Of a DNA stretch of 64,000 bases, positions 1 to 9,323 are shown in pieces. The stretch lies in contig WOYV01000050.1 in NCBI GenBank assembly GCA_011620585.1, forward strand, positions 1 through 64,000, written 5' to 3'. Both the position numbers and the translations under genes were made by a program. This DNA comes from Draconibacterium sp. GTDB taxonomy: Bacteria; Bacteroidota; Bacteroidia; Bacteroidales; Prolixibacteraceae. Within the stretch, counting starts at the first letter, position 1. Each line of letters starts with the position of its first letter. The notes beneath the pieces are model-generated. The model saw nothing but the letters and a program-made list of their open reading frames with translations. It was not told where the DNA came from and ran no database searches.

Positions 1-77
1 AACGTGTTGCCATTTCAGAACTGGGAAAAATTATTGGCGGGCAGGTAAGTATGAAGAAATTGTTTGCAAAGATATAA
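1..77 (+). CDS. 3' end of an upstream CDS (partial, unidentified)
   Basis: In frame 3 the window opens inside a reading frame that ends with TAA at 75-77, giving about 24 residues ending in MKKLFAKI. It stops 14 bases before the next gene start, which fits a polysaccharide operon member transcribed in the same direction. The fragment is too short to assign. A glycosyltransferase or sugar-modifying enzyme is only a guess from context. Confidence 0.45.
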   Translation, partial: RVAISELGKIIGGQVSMKKLFAKI

Positions 78-91
78 GACAAAATAAAAGG

Positions 92-1237
92 ATGAATATT
101 ACGATTGTCGGTTCCGCTCATCCACTAAGAGGAGGGCTTGCAACATATAATGAACGCTTAGCACGTGAATTAAGAAATGAGGGTGATGAGGTTAAAATTG
201 AAACTTTCAAACTTCAGTACCCATCCATATTATTTCCGGGGAAAACACAATTAAGCGACTCTCCAAAACCGAAAGATCTAAACATTGATATTTCTGTAAA
301 CTCAGTTAATCCTTTCAATTGGTTAAAAATTGGCCGTAAAATAAAAAAACAAGGACCAGACCTTATTATTATCAAATTTTGGATCCCATTTATGGCACCT
401 TGTTTTGGAACAATTGCCCGAATTGCCAAAAAGAATAAGAAAAGTAAAATTATCACGATAATCGATAATATTATTCCGCATGAAAAACGCCCCGGCGATT
501 TTCTCTTAAGTAAATATTTTGTAAACAGCATCGATGGGTTTATTTCCATGTCGAAAAGTGTTCAGGAAGATCTTTTAAAATTTGATAAAAACAAACCCAG
601 GGAATTAACTCCACATCCGTTATTTGATAACTTTGGTACAGTTTTGAGTAAAAAGGATGCGCTGGAAGCCTTAAAATTGGACATTGACTACAGATATATG
701 TTGTTTTTCGGCTTTATTCGTGATTATAAAGGCCTCGATATCTTATTAGATGCCTTATCAAATGATTGGTTTACGAAAAATAAAGTTAAGCTTATAGTGG
801 CCGGAGAATTTTATAACGACCCAGAAAAATATCATACAATCATCCAGGGGAAAAATCTTGGAGATAGGATAATAATGCATAACAATTTCATTTCAAACGA
901 AATGGTGAACCTTTATTTTAGTGCTGCAGAAATAGTTGTGCAACCCTATAAAACGGCGACACAAAGCGGGGTCACGCAAATTGGATATCATTTCAATAAA
1001 CCCATGCTTGTTACAAATGTAGGCGGGTTGGCAGAAATAATTCCCGACAAAAAAGTGGGATATGTTGTAGAGCCCAATGGAGAAGCAATAGCAGAAGCAT
1101 TAATTGATTTCTTTGAAAACGAAAGAAAGGCTGAATTTGAAAAAAACATTCTGGAAGAGAAGAAAAAATACTCGTGGGATAAAATGACACAGAAGATAAA
1201 ATCAGTATATCAAAAAATACTTGAAAATGATAATTAG
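92..1237 (+). CDS. GT4-type glycosyltransferase
   Basis: This 381-residue cytoplasmic or membrane-associated enzyme probably transfers a sugar from a nucleotide donor onto a surface-glycan intermediate. The N-terminal Rossmann start contains GSAHPLRGGLATYNERLA, the acceptor-side glycine-rich loop of GT-B enzymes. The C-terminal half has FFGFIRDYKGLDILLDAL and the donor-side stretch VTNVGGLAEIIPD, typical of GT4. Length is normal for the family. It is the first complete gene of a tight plus-strand operon and its 3' end overlaps the hddA-like start. Donor and acceptor cannot be read from the sequence; the adjacent GDP-heptose genes make heptose one candidate donor. Confidence 0.85.
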   Translation: MNITIVGSAHPLRGGLATYNERLARELRNEGDEVKIETFKLQYPSILFPGKTQLSDSPKPKDLNIDISVNSVNPFNWLKIGRKIKKQGPDLIIIKFWIPFMAPCFGTIARIAKKNKKSKIITIIDNIIPHEKRPGDFLLSKYFVNSIDGFISMSKSVQEDLLKFDKNKPRELTPHPLFDNFGTVLSKKDALEALKLDIDYRYMLFFGFIRDYKGLDILLDALSNDWFTKNKVKLIVAGEFYNDPEKYHTIIQGKNLGDRIIMHNNFISNEMVNLYFSAAEIVVQPYKTATQSGVTQIGYHFNKPMLVTNVGGLAEIIPDKKVGYVVEPNGEAIAEALIDFFENERKAEFEKNILEEKKKYSWDKMTQKIKSVYQKILENDN

Positions 1238-2249
1238 AAGTAAAGCTCCTTTGAGAATAGGCTTGGCCGGTGGAGGATCAGATGTTTCGCCGTATTCCGA
1301 TCAGTACGGAGGAGCTATACTGAATGCTACTATTGATCTTTACGCCTACGCAACCATTGAACCCCGTTCTGATGATAAGATTGTTTTATATTCAGTGGAT
1401 AAGAAGGAACAATTGGTGTGTGACTCAGAAAAACACCTGGAAATAGATGGCATACTTGACCTGTTAAAAGGGATTTACAACCGTATTGTTAAAGATTTTT
1501 CTGAAAAACCATTATCGTTTACGCTTACAACATACGTGGAAGCGCCTCCGGGTTCAGGCCTCGGATCATCTTCAACACTGGTAACAACGATAATTGGTGC
1601 ATTTGTTGAATGGTTGAGACTGCCATTGGGAGAATATGACATTGCAAAGCTCGCCTATGATGTAGAACGTGTTGACCTTAAACAGGCAGGGGGAAAACAG
1701 GACCAGTACGCCGCTACTTTTGGTGGAGTAAATTACATGGAATTTTATGCCAACGACAAAGTAATTGTTAATCCCTTACGAATCAGAAACTCGGTTTTGA
1801 GTGAGTTATCGTATAATACAGTTTTGTATTTCACGGGCACCAGTCGCGATTCTTCACGGATAATAATGCAACAACAGCAAAGTGTTAACCAAAATGAGAC
1901 CGACAAAATTGAGGCAATGCATCAAATTAAAAAGCAGGCTGTTTTAATGAAAGAAGCAATGCTTAAAGGCGATTTAAACGAGATCGGCCCTATACTTGAT
2001 TTTGGTTGGCAAAATAAAAAAAATATGGCGACTGGAATTTCTTCGGGACTTATTGATACCATTTATGAAGCAGCGATGAAAGCTGGTTCAACAGGAGGAA
2101 AAGTTTCCGGTGCCGGAGGTGGGGGATTTATGTTCTTTTATTGCCCCGGGAATACCCGGTTTTCAGTTATAGAAACCTTGCTGACTTTTGGAGGACAAAT
2201 TAAAACCTTCAACTTTAGCAAGAACGGTCTAACCAGTTGGACAATTTAG
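1227..2249 (+). CDS. hddA: D-glycero-alpha-D-manno-heptose-7-phosphate kinase (GHMP family)
   Basis: A GHMP-superfamily kinase that phosphorylates C1 of D-glycero-D-manno-heptose 7-phosphate on the alpha face, the step specific to GDP-heptose synthesis. The N-terminus KAPLRIGLAGGGSDVSPY, the ATP loop PPGSGLGSSSTLV near residue 110 and the C-terminal KVSGAGGGGFMFFY are the three GHMP motifs. I chose the ATG at 1227 over the TTG at 1221 offered by the ORF track; it overlaps the preceding gene by 11 bases, consistent with translational coupling. The neighbours gmhA, hddC and gmhB complete the pathway, which separates this gene from other GHMP sugar kinases such as fucokinase. Confidence 0.9.
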   Translation: MIIRSKAPLRIGLAGGGSDVSPYSDQYGGAILNATIDLYAYATIEPRSDDKIVLYSVDKKEQLVCDSEKHLEIDGILDLLKGIYNRIVKDFSEKPLSFTLTTYVEAPPGSGLGSSSTLVTTIIGAFVEWLRLPLGEYDIAKLAYDVERVDLKQAGGKQDQYAATFGGVNYMEFYANDKVIVNPLRIRNSVLSELSYNTVLYFTGTSRDSSRIIMQQQQSVNQNETDKIEAMHQIKKQAVLMKEAMLKGDLNEIGPILDFGWQNKKNMATGISSGLIDTIYEAAMKAGSTGGKVSGAGGGGFMFFYCPGNTRFSVIETLLTFGGQIKTFNFSKNGLTSWTI

Positions 2250-2261
2250 ATTAGAGAAGTT

Positions 2262-2834
2262 ATGATCAATCAGAGAATTAAGGAATCAATCAGGGTAAAG
2301 GAAAAATTGTTAAACGATGATATTTTACCCGACACCATAGCAAAAATTGCCGACGTAATTACTAAAACATACCAAAATAATGGCAAAGTTTATTTTTGCG
2401 GAAATGGAGGGAGTGCCGCTGATGCCCAACATTTGGCAGCCGAATTATCGGGAAGATTCTATTTCGACCGACCACCGCTTAATGCAGAAGCCTGTCATGT
2501 AAACACTTCGTTCCTCACCGCAGTCGCAAACGATTACGGTTATGAAATGGCGTATGCGCGATACATAAAGGCGGTTGGATCGGCAGGAGATATTCTTGTC
2601 GGTTTGTCAACATCCGGAAATTCAGTAAACATTCTCAATGCAATGGAAACGGCAAAAGAAATGGGATTGAAAACTGTTGCTTTTACCGGAGATAGTGGAG
2701 GTAAACTCAAAAACCTGGCTGATTATTTAATAAATGTTCCTTCCAATGATACGCCCAGAATACAGGAAGCTCATATTCTGGTTGGTCATATTATTTGTGA
2801 AATTGTAGAAAAAAATCTTTTTGGCGGTGATTAA
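2262..2834 (+). CDS. gmhA: Phosphoheptose isomerase (sedoheptulose-7-phosphate isomerase)
   Basis: A 190-residue SIS-domain enzyme converting sedoheptulose 7-phosphate to D-glycero-D-manno-heptose 7-phosphate, the entry step of heptose nucleotide synthesis. Family signatures are CGNGGSAADAQHLAAELSGR and the phosphate-binding GLSTSGNSVNILNAM. Length is standard for GmhA. It lies 12 bases after hddA, and its end overlaps the start of the nucleotidyltransferase. The product is cytoplasmic. The pathway context (hddA, hddC, gmhB) makes this assignment firm. Confidence 0.93.
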   Translation: MINQRIKESIRVKEKLLNDDILPDTIAKIADVITKTYQNNGKVYFCGNGGSAADAQHLAAELSGRFYFDRPPLNAEACHVNTSFLTAVANDYGYEMAYARYIKAVGSAGDILVGLSTSGNSVNILNAMETAKEMGLKTVAFTGDSGGKLKNLADYLINVPSNDTPRIQEAHILVGHIICEIVEKNLFGGD

Positions 2835-3537
2835 AGAAGCGATCATATTGGCTGGAGGGTTGGGCACAAGACTCAGAAACATTGTTGCAGATATGCCCAA
2901 ACCTATGGCTCCTGTTGCCAAAAGACCTTTTTTAACATATCTTCTTGAATTTCTTAACTCTCAAGGAATAACCAAAGTTATTTTATCGGTTGGGTATAAA
3001 TATGAAGTAATTGAACAGTACTTTGGCAGTCAATATAAAAATATCAGCTTGCATTACTCTGTTGAAAAAGAACCTCTGGGAACTGGAGGTGCTATAAAAC
3101 TTGCGCTGAAGAAAGTAAGCGGCAATGAATTTTTCATCATTAACGGAGACTCATTTATCGATGTCAGGTTGGAGGATCTTTATTCCTTTTGTGTTGACAT
3201 GAAATCAGATTTTGCAATTGTACTAAAGGAAATGATCAATTTTAACCGTTACGGGACAGTTGAATTAGACGGACACGTTATCCATCGATTCAATGAAAAA
3301 AAACCAGTAAAAAAAGGGTGGATCAATTCCGGTGTTTATTTCCTTAAAAAGGATTTCTTCGAATCTTTTACTTTCCCAGAGAAATTTTCTTTCGAGAATG
3401 GATTTCTTGAGAAGTATTATTCTGAATATGATTATTTCGGATATATTAGTGACGGATATTTTATCGACATCGGCATTCCGGAAGATTTTGAAAGGGCACA
3501 AAAAGAATTACCCGCAAAAATAAATTTCACAGCATGA
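2821..3537 (+). CDS. hddC: D-glycero-alpha-D-manno-heptose 1-phosphate guanylyltransferase
   Basis: A nucleotidyltransferase of the GlmU/RmlA fold, about 238 residues, expected to join GMP from GTP to heptose 1-phosphate and give GDP-D-glycero-alpha-D-manno-heptose. The N-terminal AIILAGGLGTRLRN with MPKPMAPV is the nucleotide-binding signature, and INGDSFIDV carries the metal-binding aspartate. GTP specificity follows from the hddA/gmhB context, not from a residue I can point to. There is no ATG start: the candidates are TTG at 2821 and GTG at 2827, both inside the gmhA 3' end, so initiation is probably coupled to gmhA termination. Confidence 0.87.
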   Translation: MAVIKEAIILAGGLGTRLRNIVADMPKPMAPVAKRPFLTYLLEFLNSQGITKVILSVGYKYEVIEQYFGSQYKNISLHYSVEKEPLGTGGAIKLALKKVSGNEFFIINGDSFIDVRLEDLYSFCVDMKSDFAIVLKEMINFNRYGTVELDGHVIHRFNEKKPVKKGWINSGVYFLKKDFFESFTFPEKFSFENGFLEKYYSEYDYFGYISDGYFIDIGIPEDFERAQKELPAKINFTA

Positions 3538-3989
3538 CTCCTGCTCTTTTTTTGGATCGTGATGGTGTGGTAAATGTTGAAAAGAACTACGTTTACAAAG
3601 CAGAAGATATTGATTTTATTGAGCCAATCTTTAGCATTTGCCGAAATTATCAGCAAAAAGGATTTCAGATATTTATTATTACCAACCAGGCTGGCATTGC
3701 AAGAGGATATTACTCTGAAAATGATTTTCTTATTTTATCTGCCTGGATAGAAGCTGAATTTGAAAAAAGAGGAATTCGAATTAGTAAAACATATTTTTGT
3801 CCTCACCATCCCGATTATACAGGAGAGTGCATTTGCAGAAAACCAAACCCTGGAATGATCATGAAAGCTAAAGACGAATTTGACCTCGATTTGGAAAATT
3901 CAGTTTTGATTGGTGACAAAAAATCGGATATTGAAGCAGGGATAAATGCAGGGATAAAAAATAACTATTTTATTCACGAATTGATTTGA
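3534..3989 (+). CDS. gmhB: D-glycero-D-manno-heptose-1,7-bisphosphate 7-phosphatase
   Basis: A 151-residue HAD-IIIA phosphatase that removes the C7 phosphate of heptose 1,7-bisphosphate. It shows the HAD nucleophile motif FLDRDGVVN, the threonine motif IITNQAGIARG, the zinc loop CPHHPDYTGECICRKP and the last acidic motif VLIGDKKSDIEAG. The loop with its Cys/His ligands marks the GmhB branch of the histidinol-phosphatase-like HADs. It overlaps hddC by four bases (ATGA), closing the four-gene GDP-heptose module. Confidence 0.92.
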   Translation: MTPALFLDRDGVVNVEKNYVYKAEDIDFIEPIFSICRNYQQKGFQIFIITNQAGIARGYYSENDFLILSAWIEAEFEKRGIRISKTYFCPHHPDYTGECICRKPNPGMIMKAKDEFDLDLENSVLIGDKKSDIEAGINAGIKNNYFIHELI

Positions 3990-4002
3990 TAATGGACTTA
4001 CG

Positions 4003-5289
4003 ATGAAAAAAGTACTCATTATAACATATTATTGGCCGCCAAGTGGAGGAGCAGGCGTTCAGCGTTGGGTGAAATTTGTTAAATACCTGACCCGCTTTGG
4101 ATTAGACCCAGTAATTCTTACCGTTGACCCAAACTACGCCTCTTATCCTCAAAAAGACGAAACACTTTGTAATGATATCCCAAGCAACGTCAGGATATAT
4201 TCAACCAAATCCTTTGAATTATATTCACTTTATAAAAAAATATCGTCTAACAAGGAAATTCCTTATGGCGGCTTTGTAAATACTAAGAAACTGGATCTGA
4301 AGGAAAAAATCATTCGTTTCATTAGAGGAAACTTTTTTCTTCCTGATCCCAGAAAAGGCTGGAATAATTTTGCTTATAAAAAGGCTAAAGAAATTATAAC
4401 AGAACTTGGTATTGATACTGTAATTACAACAAGTCCGCCTCATTCAACTCAATTAATCGGACTCAAATTAAAAAGAAATCTAAAAATTAATTGGGTAGCT
4501 GATCTACGTGACCCCTGGACAGATATATATTATTTTAGACAACTATATCCCACCTGGCTAGCAACTAAAATACAAAAACGTTATGAGCTGAAGGTATTCA
4601 GAAATTGTGACCGATTAATAACAGTTAGTGATGCTTTGATGAACCTTTTCATAAGTAAAGACAATTCCGTCTCACATAAAACGTATATCATACCAAATGG
4701 CTACGATCCGGATGACTTTAACATAAAAATACCCATCATTAAAAAAGACTTCATCAATATTTCTTATATCGGCACTATGTCAGACGATTATTATATTGAC
4801 GGGTTAATTGCTGGCATTCATAGGTTGGATAGTTCTTTAAAGAGCAACCTGAAAATAAGATTTGTTGGAGAAATGTCTGAAAAAATCTATGACTCATTTA
4901 ATCAGGCTGGGCTTGCTCCTCAGATTGAAAGAATTGGATATGTTAATCATAACAAGGCAATCGAATTCATGTTCTCTAGTGACATTTTGTTGTTAGTGAT
5001 TCCTAACATTGAAAATAACTCGGGCATATTAACAGGGAAACTGTATGAATATTTGGCTGTTAACCGGCCAATACTTTTAATTGGACCTGAACATGGGGAT
5101 GCTGCAAAAATTATTCAGGAAACAAAAAGTGGTTTGGTCTGCGATTATTTTGACGTCCCAAAAATAGCCCAAAGCATTCAAATACTCGCCAATCAGTCAA
5201 AGGAGAAAGAAATTAATGGGATACAAAACTCAAGTACACAAAAATACTCAAGAGAAGCACTGACCCGGGAATTATTAAAAATATTGTAA
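4003..5289 (+). CDS. GT4-type glycosyltransferase (GGAGVQR subfamily)
   Basis: A 428-residue GT-B enzyme. The N-terminus YYWPPSGGAGVQRWVKF is a recognisable variant seen in Bacteroidota surface-glycan loci. Further motifs are WVADLRDPWTDIYYF, IPNGYDPDDF and a donor-side segment GKLYEYLAVNRPILLIG. It starts 13 bases after gmhB and is the last gene of the plus-strand operon, ending 8 bases from the end of the convergent wbpB-like gene. It is clearly paralogous to the gene at 11548, which shares the GAGVQR start and the G(K)xYEY end. The sugar transferred is unknown. Confidence 0.85.
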   Translation: MKKVLIITYYWPPSGGAGVQRWVKFVKYLTRFGLDPVILTVDPNYASYPQKDETLCNDIPSNVRIYSTKSFELYSLYKKISSNKEIPYGGFVNTKKLDLKEKIIRFIRGNFFLPDPRKGWNNFAYKKAKEIITELGIDTVITTSPPHSTQLIGLKLKRNLKINWVADLRDPWTDIYYFRQLYPTWLATKIQKRYELKVFRNCDRLITVSDALMNLFISKDNSVSHKTYIIPNGYDPDDFNIKIPIIKKDFINISYIGTMSDDYYIDGLIAGIHRLDSSLKSNLKIRFVGEMSEKIYDSFNQAGLAPQIERIGYVNHNKAIEFMFSSDILLLVIPNIENNSGILTGKLYEYLAVNRPILLIGPEHGDAAKIIQETKSGLVCDYFDVPKIAQSIQILANQSKEKEINGIQNSSTQKYSREALTRELLKIL

Positions 5290-5297
5290 TTATCATT

Positions 5298-6236
5298 TCA
5301 TTTTAAAAACGGATGATAATCGCCTTTTAATCCTATTGGCTTGGTATTTCTAATTACATCTGTCAAAACAATGCTTTCCCGCGCATCGTCAATACCAAAA
5401 CCATTCCCATTCAGGATATTTTGGTAGGTTACAGTATGCAGATCGGTAAATCCACCACTAAATTCTACCTCATCGCCGTTCACGGTTATTGACCGGAAGG
5501 TTCTCATACCACGACTGGTGGCATATTCGGGCAGGTCGTTGGTATCCAAACTCAGGAACCACCGCACCCGCGCTTTTTCGAGTCGAAGAAAACCGGCCGC
5601 TTTATTCGCTTCGTAAGCATGCACAACGTTCTCCTGAACATCTCCGAATATCCAGGTCAACATATCAAAAAAGTGAATACCAATATTGGTTGCTACTCCG
5701 CCCGACTTCTGCACATCGCCTTTCCAGCTTTTGAAATACCACTTTCCACGCGTGGTAATATAGCTTAGATCAATGTCATACACTTTATCCGGATCGCTTT
5801 CATCAATTTTTTTTTTCAGATCAAGAATCGTTTTATGATAACGCAACTGAAGAACCGTGTAAACACGGTTGCCTGTTTCTGCTTCAATGTTTTTAATGAT
5901 ATGCATATCCTCGGGGTAGATTACCAAAGGCTTTTCGCAGATGGCATCGGCCCCATTACGCAAGGCAAAACGAATATGCGAAGGATGCATATAATTGGGC
6001 GTGCAAATGCTTACATAATCGATTGGCCTTCCTTGCATAGACAGGTCATCCATATATTTGTCGAAATTTTCGTGTTCCAGAAAAAACTCGGCTTCCGGGA
6101 AATAACTGTCGATACGTCCCATCACGTCAAAACGGTCGGTGGCACAAATCAATTGATTGCCGGTTTCCTTTATGGCTTTCATATGTCGGTCGGCAATATA
6201 ACCGGCAGCTCCTATCAATGCAAATCGTTTACTCAT
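5298..6236 (-). CDS. wbpB: Gfo/Idh/MocA oxidoreductase, UDP-GlcNAcA 3-dehydrogenase type
   Basis: A 312-residue NAD-dependent oxidoreductase. It has an N-terminal Rossmann motif ALIGAAGYIADRHMKAI and the family signature ICEKPLVIYPEDM, and its size matches WbpB/WlbA. In the known pathway it oxidises C3 of UDP-GlcNAc uronic acid, preparing it for transamination. It is last in the minus-strand operon wbpI-wbpE-wbpD-wbpA-wbpB, 51 bases after the wbpA-like gene. The assignment rests on the family plus the complete pathway around it; a different Gfo/Idh/MocA substrate is possible but less likely. Confidence 0.85.
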   Translation of the reverse strand: MSKRFALIGAAGYIADRHMKAIKETGNQLICATDRFDVMGRIDSYFPEAEFFLEHENFDKYMDDLSMQGRPIDYVSICTPNYMHPSHIRFALRNGADAICEKPLVIYPEDMHIIKNIEAETGNRVYTVLQLRYHKTILDLKKKIDESDPDKVYDIDLSYITTRGKWYFKSWKGDVQKSGGVATNIGIHFFDMLTWIFGDVQENVVHAYEANKAAGFLRLEKARVRWFLSLDTNDLPEYATSRGMRTFRSITVNGDEVEFSGGFTDLHTVTYQNILNGNGFGIDDARESIVLTDVIRNTKPIGLKGDYHPFLK

Positions 6237-6287
6237 ATTTTGAGATATTTTTGGGAAGTATCGAGTATCGCTCGATGATTTTAACCT

Positions 6288-7598
6288 TTATAATTTATAC
6301 ACGTTGTCCGATCCTTCTTTAATCACATTTCGGAGATCAACAACCAGCTTCGAATGTTCTTCGATAAAAGCACCGTCAAATACCGAATGGTTAGTAGTAA
6401 TAACAACACAATCGGCTGACATGAGTGTTTCTTTATCCAGCTTGAGGGATTTGAACGAATTTCCATTTTCTGTTGTGATTTCAGGAATATAGGGATCGTG
6501 ATAACTCACCACACCACCTTTTTTTGCAACAGTATCCATTATGGGTAGTGCAGGCGACTCGCGTTCATCATCGATATTTGGTTTATAAGCCACTCCCAGA
6601 AATAAGACTTTGCTCCCGTTCACCGCTTTCTTATGACGGTTCAGAGCGGTTGCTATCTTGATGTACATATAATGAGGCATTCTCATATTGATATGCCCGG
6701 CGGTATGGATCATACTCAGATCAAAATCAAATTTTTTGGCAATGTGTTCCAGGTAGAATGGGTCGAGAGGAATACAGTGGCCGCCAATTCCAGGGCCCGG
6801 ATAAAACGCCTGAAACCCGAAAGGTTTGGTTTTGGCGGCTTCAATCACTTCCCAAATATTAATATCCATTTTCCCGGCCAATAAAGCCAGTTCATTTATC
6901 AAACTGATATTTACCAAACGATAAGTATTTTCCAGAATCTTCACCATTTCGGCAACTCTTGGAGAACTTACCAGGTGAACGTTTTCGATGGCCATTTTAT
7001 AGATAGCTTCCCCTATTTCAAGCCCGTCCTGAGTAAGCGCTCCTAAAACCTTGGGTGTATTTTTTGTTTTATAATCACGATTTCCCGGATCAACACGCTC
7101 GGGAGAAAAGGCCAGCCAGAAATCCTCACCCTGCTTCAGGCCTGATTCCCGCTCAATGATCGGAAGCATAAAATCTTTAGTGGTGGTCGGATAGGTCGTG
7201 CTTTCCAGGCTAATAAAGGTTCCTTTTTTTAGGTTTTGCCCAATTGCGATACACGCCGACTCGATATAAGTCATATCCGGTTTCCGGAACCTGTCAAGCG
7301 GTGTTGGCACGCAAATCAGCACAGCATCACAGGCCTTTAACGTTGAAAAATCGGTAGTCGCCGTTAAATATCCCTTGCTGACAACATCTTTTAAATCTTC
7401 ATCTTCAATATCCCCGATATAGTTTTGCCCGGCATTCACTTTATTCACTTTGGGTTCCGATTTATCAAAACCAAGAACCTTGTTTTTCTCCTGTGCAAAA
7501 CTTACCGCCAGTGGAAGCCCTACATAGCCTAAGCCAACAACACCTAACAACAGTTCATTACGGGCTATTTTGTCTAATATGCTTTTTTTGTTACTCAT
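6288..7598 (-). CDS. wbpA: UDP-N-acetyl-D-glucosamine 6-dehydrogenase
   Basis: A 436-residue UDP-sugar dehydrogenase that oxidises C6 of UDP-GlcNAc to the uronic acid in two NAD-dependent steps. The N-terminal GVVGLGYVGLPLAVSFA binds NAD. The catalytic cysteine lies in GPGIGGHCIPLDPFYL. The C-terminal domain has VLFLGVAYKPNIDDERESPA. Length and motifs fit the WbpA/WecC group rather than UDP-glucose dehydrogenase. It overlaps the upstream acetyltransferase by 8 bases. With wbpB, wbpE, wbpD and wbpI it forms a full UDP-ManNAc(3NAc)A pathway. Confidence 0.92.
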   Translation of the reverse strand: MSNKKSILDKIARNELLLGVVGLGYVGLPLAVSFAQEKNKVLGFDKSEPKVNKVNAGQNYIGDIEDEDLKDVVSKGYLTATTDFSTLKACDAVLICVPTPLDRFRKPDMTYIESACIAIGQNLKKGTFISLESTTYPTTTKDFMLPIIERESGLKQGEDFWLAFSPERVDPGNRDYKTKNTPKVLGALTQDGLEIGEAIYKMAIENVHLVSSPRVAEMVKILENTYRLVNISLINELALLAGKMDINIWEVIEAAKTKPFGFQAFYPGPGIGGHCIPLDPFYLEHIAKKFDFDLSMIHTAGHINMRMPHYMYIKIATALNRHKKAVNGSKVLFLGVAYKPNIDDERESPALPIMDTVAKKGGVVSYHDPYIPEITTENGNSFKSLKLDKETLMSADCVVITTNHSVFDGAFIEEHSKLVVDLRNVIKEGSDNVYKL

Positions 7599-8166
7599 TT
7601 TCCAAAACTAAATAATTGCCTGCTAATTTATACTTTTCTCCGGTTTCCGGGCAAACCAAGTTTTCACCAAGAATCGCTCCGCTTCGGCTCACCCATCCTT
7701 TCCGACGGGCCGGAACCCCAACCATCAATGCAAAAGGCTTTACATCTTTGGTTACAACAGCCCCTGCGCCCACAAAACAATATTCCCCGAGGGTAACACC
7801 ACACACAATCGTAGCATTGGCCCCAATGGAAACACCTTTCTTAACCGAGGTGGTTTTAAACTCGTTTTTACGTTCCACGGCGCTGCGCGGGTTGATTACA
7901 TTGGTAAACACCATCGAAGGCCCCAGGAAAACATCATCTTCACAAACAACGCCTTCGTACAACGAAACATTGTTCTGAACCTTGACATTGCTTCCCAGCC
8001 TGACTTTGTTCCCCACAAACACATTTTGCCCCAGAATGCAGTTTTCTCCCAATTCAGCGGTTCCCATCACATGCGAAAAATGCCAGATTTTTGTGCCGGC
8101 ACCAATTCTGGCCCCTTCATCAATCACTGCTGTTTCGTGTGTGTAATATTCATTATTCATTCCCAT
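7591..8166 (-). CDS. wbpD: UDP-GlcNAc3NA N-acetyltransferase (left-handed beta helix)
   Basis: A 191-residue hexapeptide-repeat acyltransferase. It shows successive turns such as IGAGTKIWHFSHVMG, LGENCILGQNVFVG and IGANATIVCGVTLGEY, and ends with GVPARRKGWVSRSG, the WbpD/WlbB signature. It acetylates the 3-amino group of UDP-2-acetamido-3-amino-glucuronate using acetyl-CoA. The start could be ATG at 8166 or the in-frame ATG at 8160. It sits 14 bases after the aminotransferase and overlaps wbpA, so the two are probably translated together. Confidence 0.92.
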   Translation of the reverse strand: MGMNNEYYTHETAVIDEGARIGAGTKIWHFSHVMGTAELGENCILGQNVFVGNKVRLGSNVKVQNNVSLYEGVVCEDDVFLGPSMVFTNVINPRSAVERKNEFKTTSVKKGVSIGANATIVCGVTLGEYCFVGAGAVVTKDVKPFALMVGVPARRKGWVSRSGAILGENLVCPETGEKYKLAGNYLVLENE

Positions 8167-8180
8167 TTTTTCTTTGCGTC

Positions 8181-9314
8181 TTAGCGGCTTAGCGAGAGAT
8201 TAAAGAATTCTTTAATATTTTCTACTATATACTCCAACTGCTCCTCATCCAACTCGGTATGCATGGGCAGCGATAAAACCGATTTTACCAGCTTTTCGCT
8301 TACCGGGAAATCACCTTCTTTATAACGCAAAAACCGGTAGGCTTCCTGCAAGTGCAGCACTTCCGGGTAATACACCATGCTCGGGATCCCTTTTGCTTTC
8401 AGAAAATCCTGGAGTTCGTCTCTTTTCTCCACTTTCAGTGTATATTGATGAAAAGTATGCGTACTGTAGTCTACCCGCCCCGGGATTTGCAGTCCATCGA
8501 TACCAGCCAAATGCTGATCGTAATAGGCTGCTGCTTTTTGCCGGGCCGCAATGTGTTGGTCAAAGTATTTTAGTTTTACCTCCAAGATGGCCGCCTGCAT
8601 ACTGTCGAGACGCGAATTTACCCCAATTCGTTCGTACTGATATTTGGCTTTCATGCCGTGATTGGCAATCGAACGGATTACCGATGCCAGTCGATCATCT
8701 TTTGTAAAAAGAGCTCCGCCATCGCCAAAGGCGCCCAGGTTTTTCGACGGAAAAAACGAATTGCACCCGATATGCCCGATCGTCCCCGCCTTTTGTGTTG
8801 TTCCATTCTTAAAAATGTAATCCGTACCCAAAGCCTGGCAGGCATCTTCCACTATGTCCAAATTATATTTTTCAGCCAGTGCTCTGATTTCTTCCAGGTT
8901 CGCACACTGTCCAAAAAGATCTACCGGCAAAATTACCTTTGTTTTGGGCGTGATTAGTTTTTCAATTTGCGAAACATCCATATTAAAGGTTAGCGGATCA
9001 GCATCTGCAAAAACAGGTTTGAGTCCCATCAACACGGCCGTTTCCACCGTTGCCACAAAGGTAAAAGGCGTGGTAATTACCTCATCGCCGGGCTGAAGGT
9101 CAAGCGCCATAAACGCAATCTGAAGCGCGTCGGTCCCGTTGCCACAGGTAATTACATGCGAATTGAGGTAGGCCGCCAGTTTTTCTTCAAAATCGAGCAC
9201 CTTTCCGCTTTTTATAAAAAGAGTAGATTGTATGACTCCCTGAATGGCCACATCAATCTCTTCTTTCATGGTAAGGTACTGACCGTAAAGGTCGGACATG
9301 TGGATGGTTTGCAT
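8181..9314 (-). CDS. wbpE: DegT/DnrJ/EryC1 aminotransferase (3-oxo to 3-amino sugar)
   Basis: A 377-residue PLP-dependent sugar aminotransferase. The family hallmark GDEVITTPFTFVATVE is present, and the PLP lysine lies in FFPSKNLGAFGDGGAL. In the WbpE/WlbC role it transaminates the 3-keto UDP-sugar made by the WbpB enzyme, usually with glutamate as donor. Size is normal and no catalytic residue appears missing. It is the second gene of the operon, 9 bases after the 2-epimerase. The nucleotide-sugar substrate is inferred from the surrounding genes. Confidence 0.9.
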   Translation of the reverse strand: MQTIHMSDLYGQYLTMKEEIDVAIQGVIQSTLFIKSGKVLDFEEKLAAYLNSHVITCGNGTDALQIAFMALDLQPGDEVITTPFTFVATVETAVLMGLKPVFADADPLTFNMDVSQIEKLITPKTKVILPVDLFGQCANLEEIRALAEKYNLDIVEDACQALGTDYIFKNGTTQKAGTIGHIGCNSFFPSKNLGAFGDGGALFTKDDRLASVIRSIANHGMKAKYQYERIGVNSRLDSMQAAILEVKLKYFDQHIAARQKAAAYYDQHLAGIDGLQIPGRVDYSTHTFHQYTLKVEKRDELQDFLKAKGIPSMVYYPEVLHLQEAYRFLRYKEGDFPVSEKLVKSVLSLPMHTELDEEQLEYIVENIKEFFNLSLSR

Positions 9315-9323
9315 ATTTTCTTT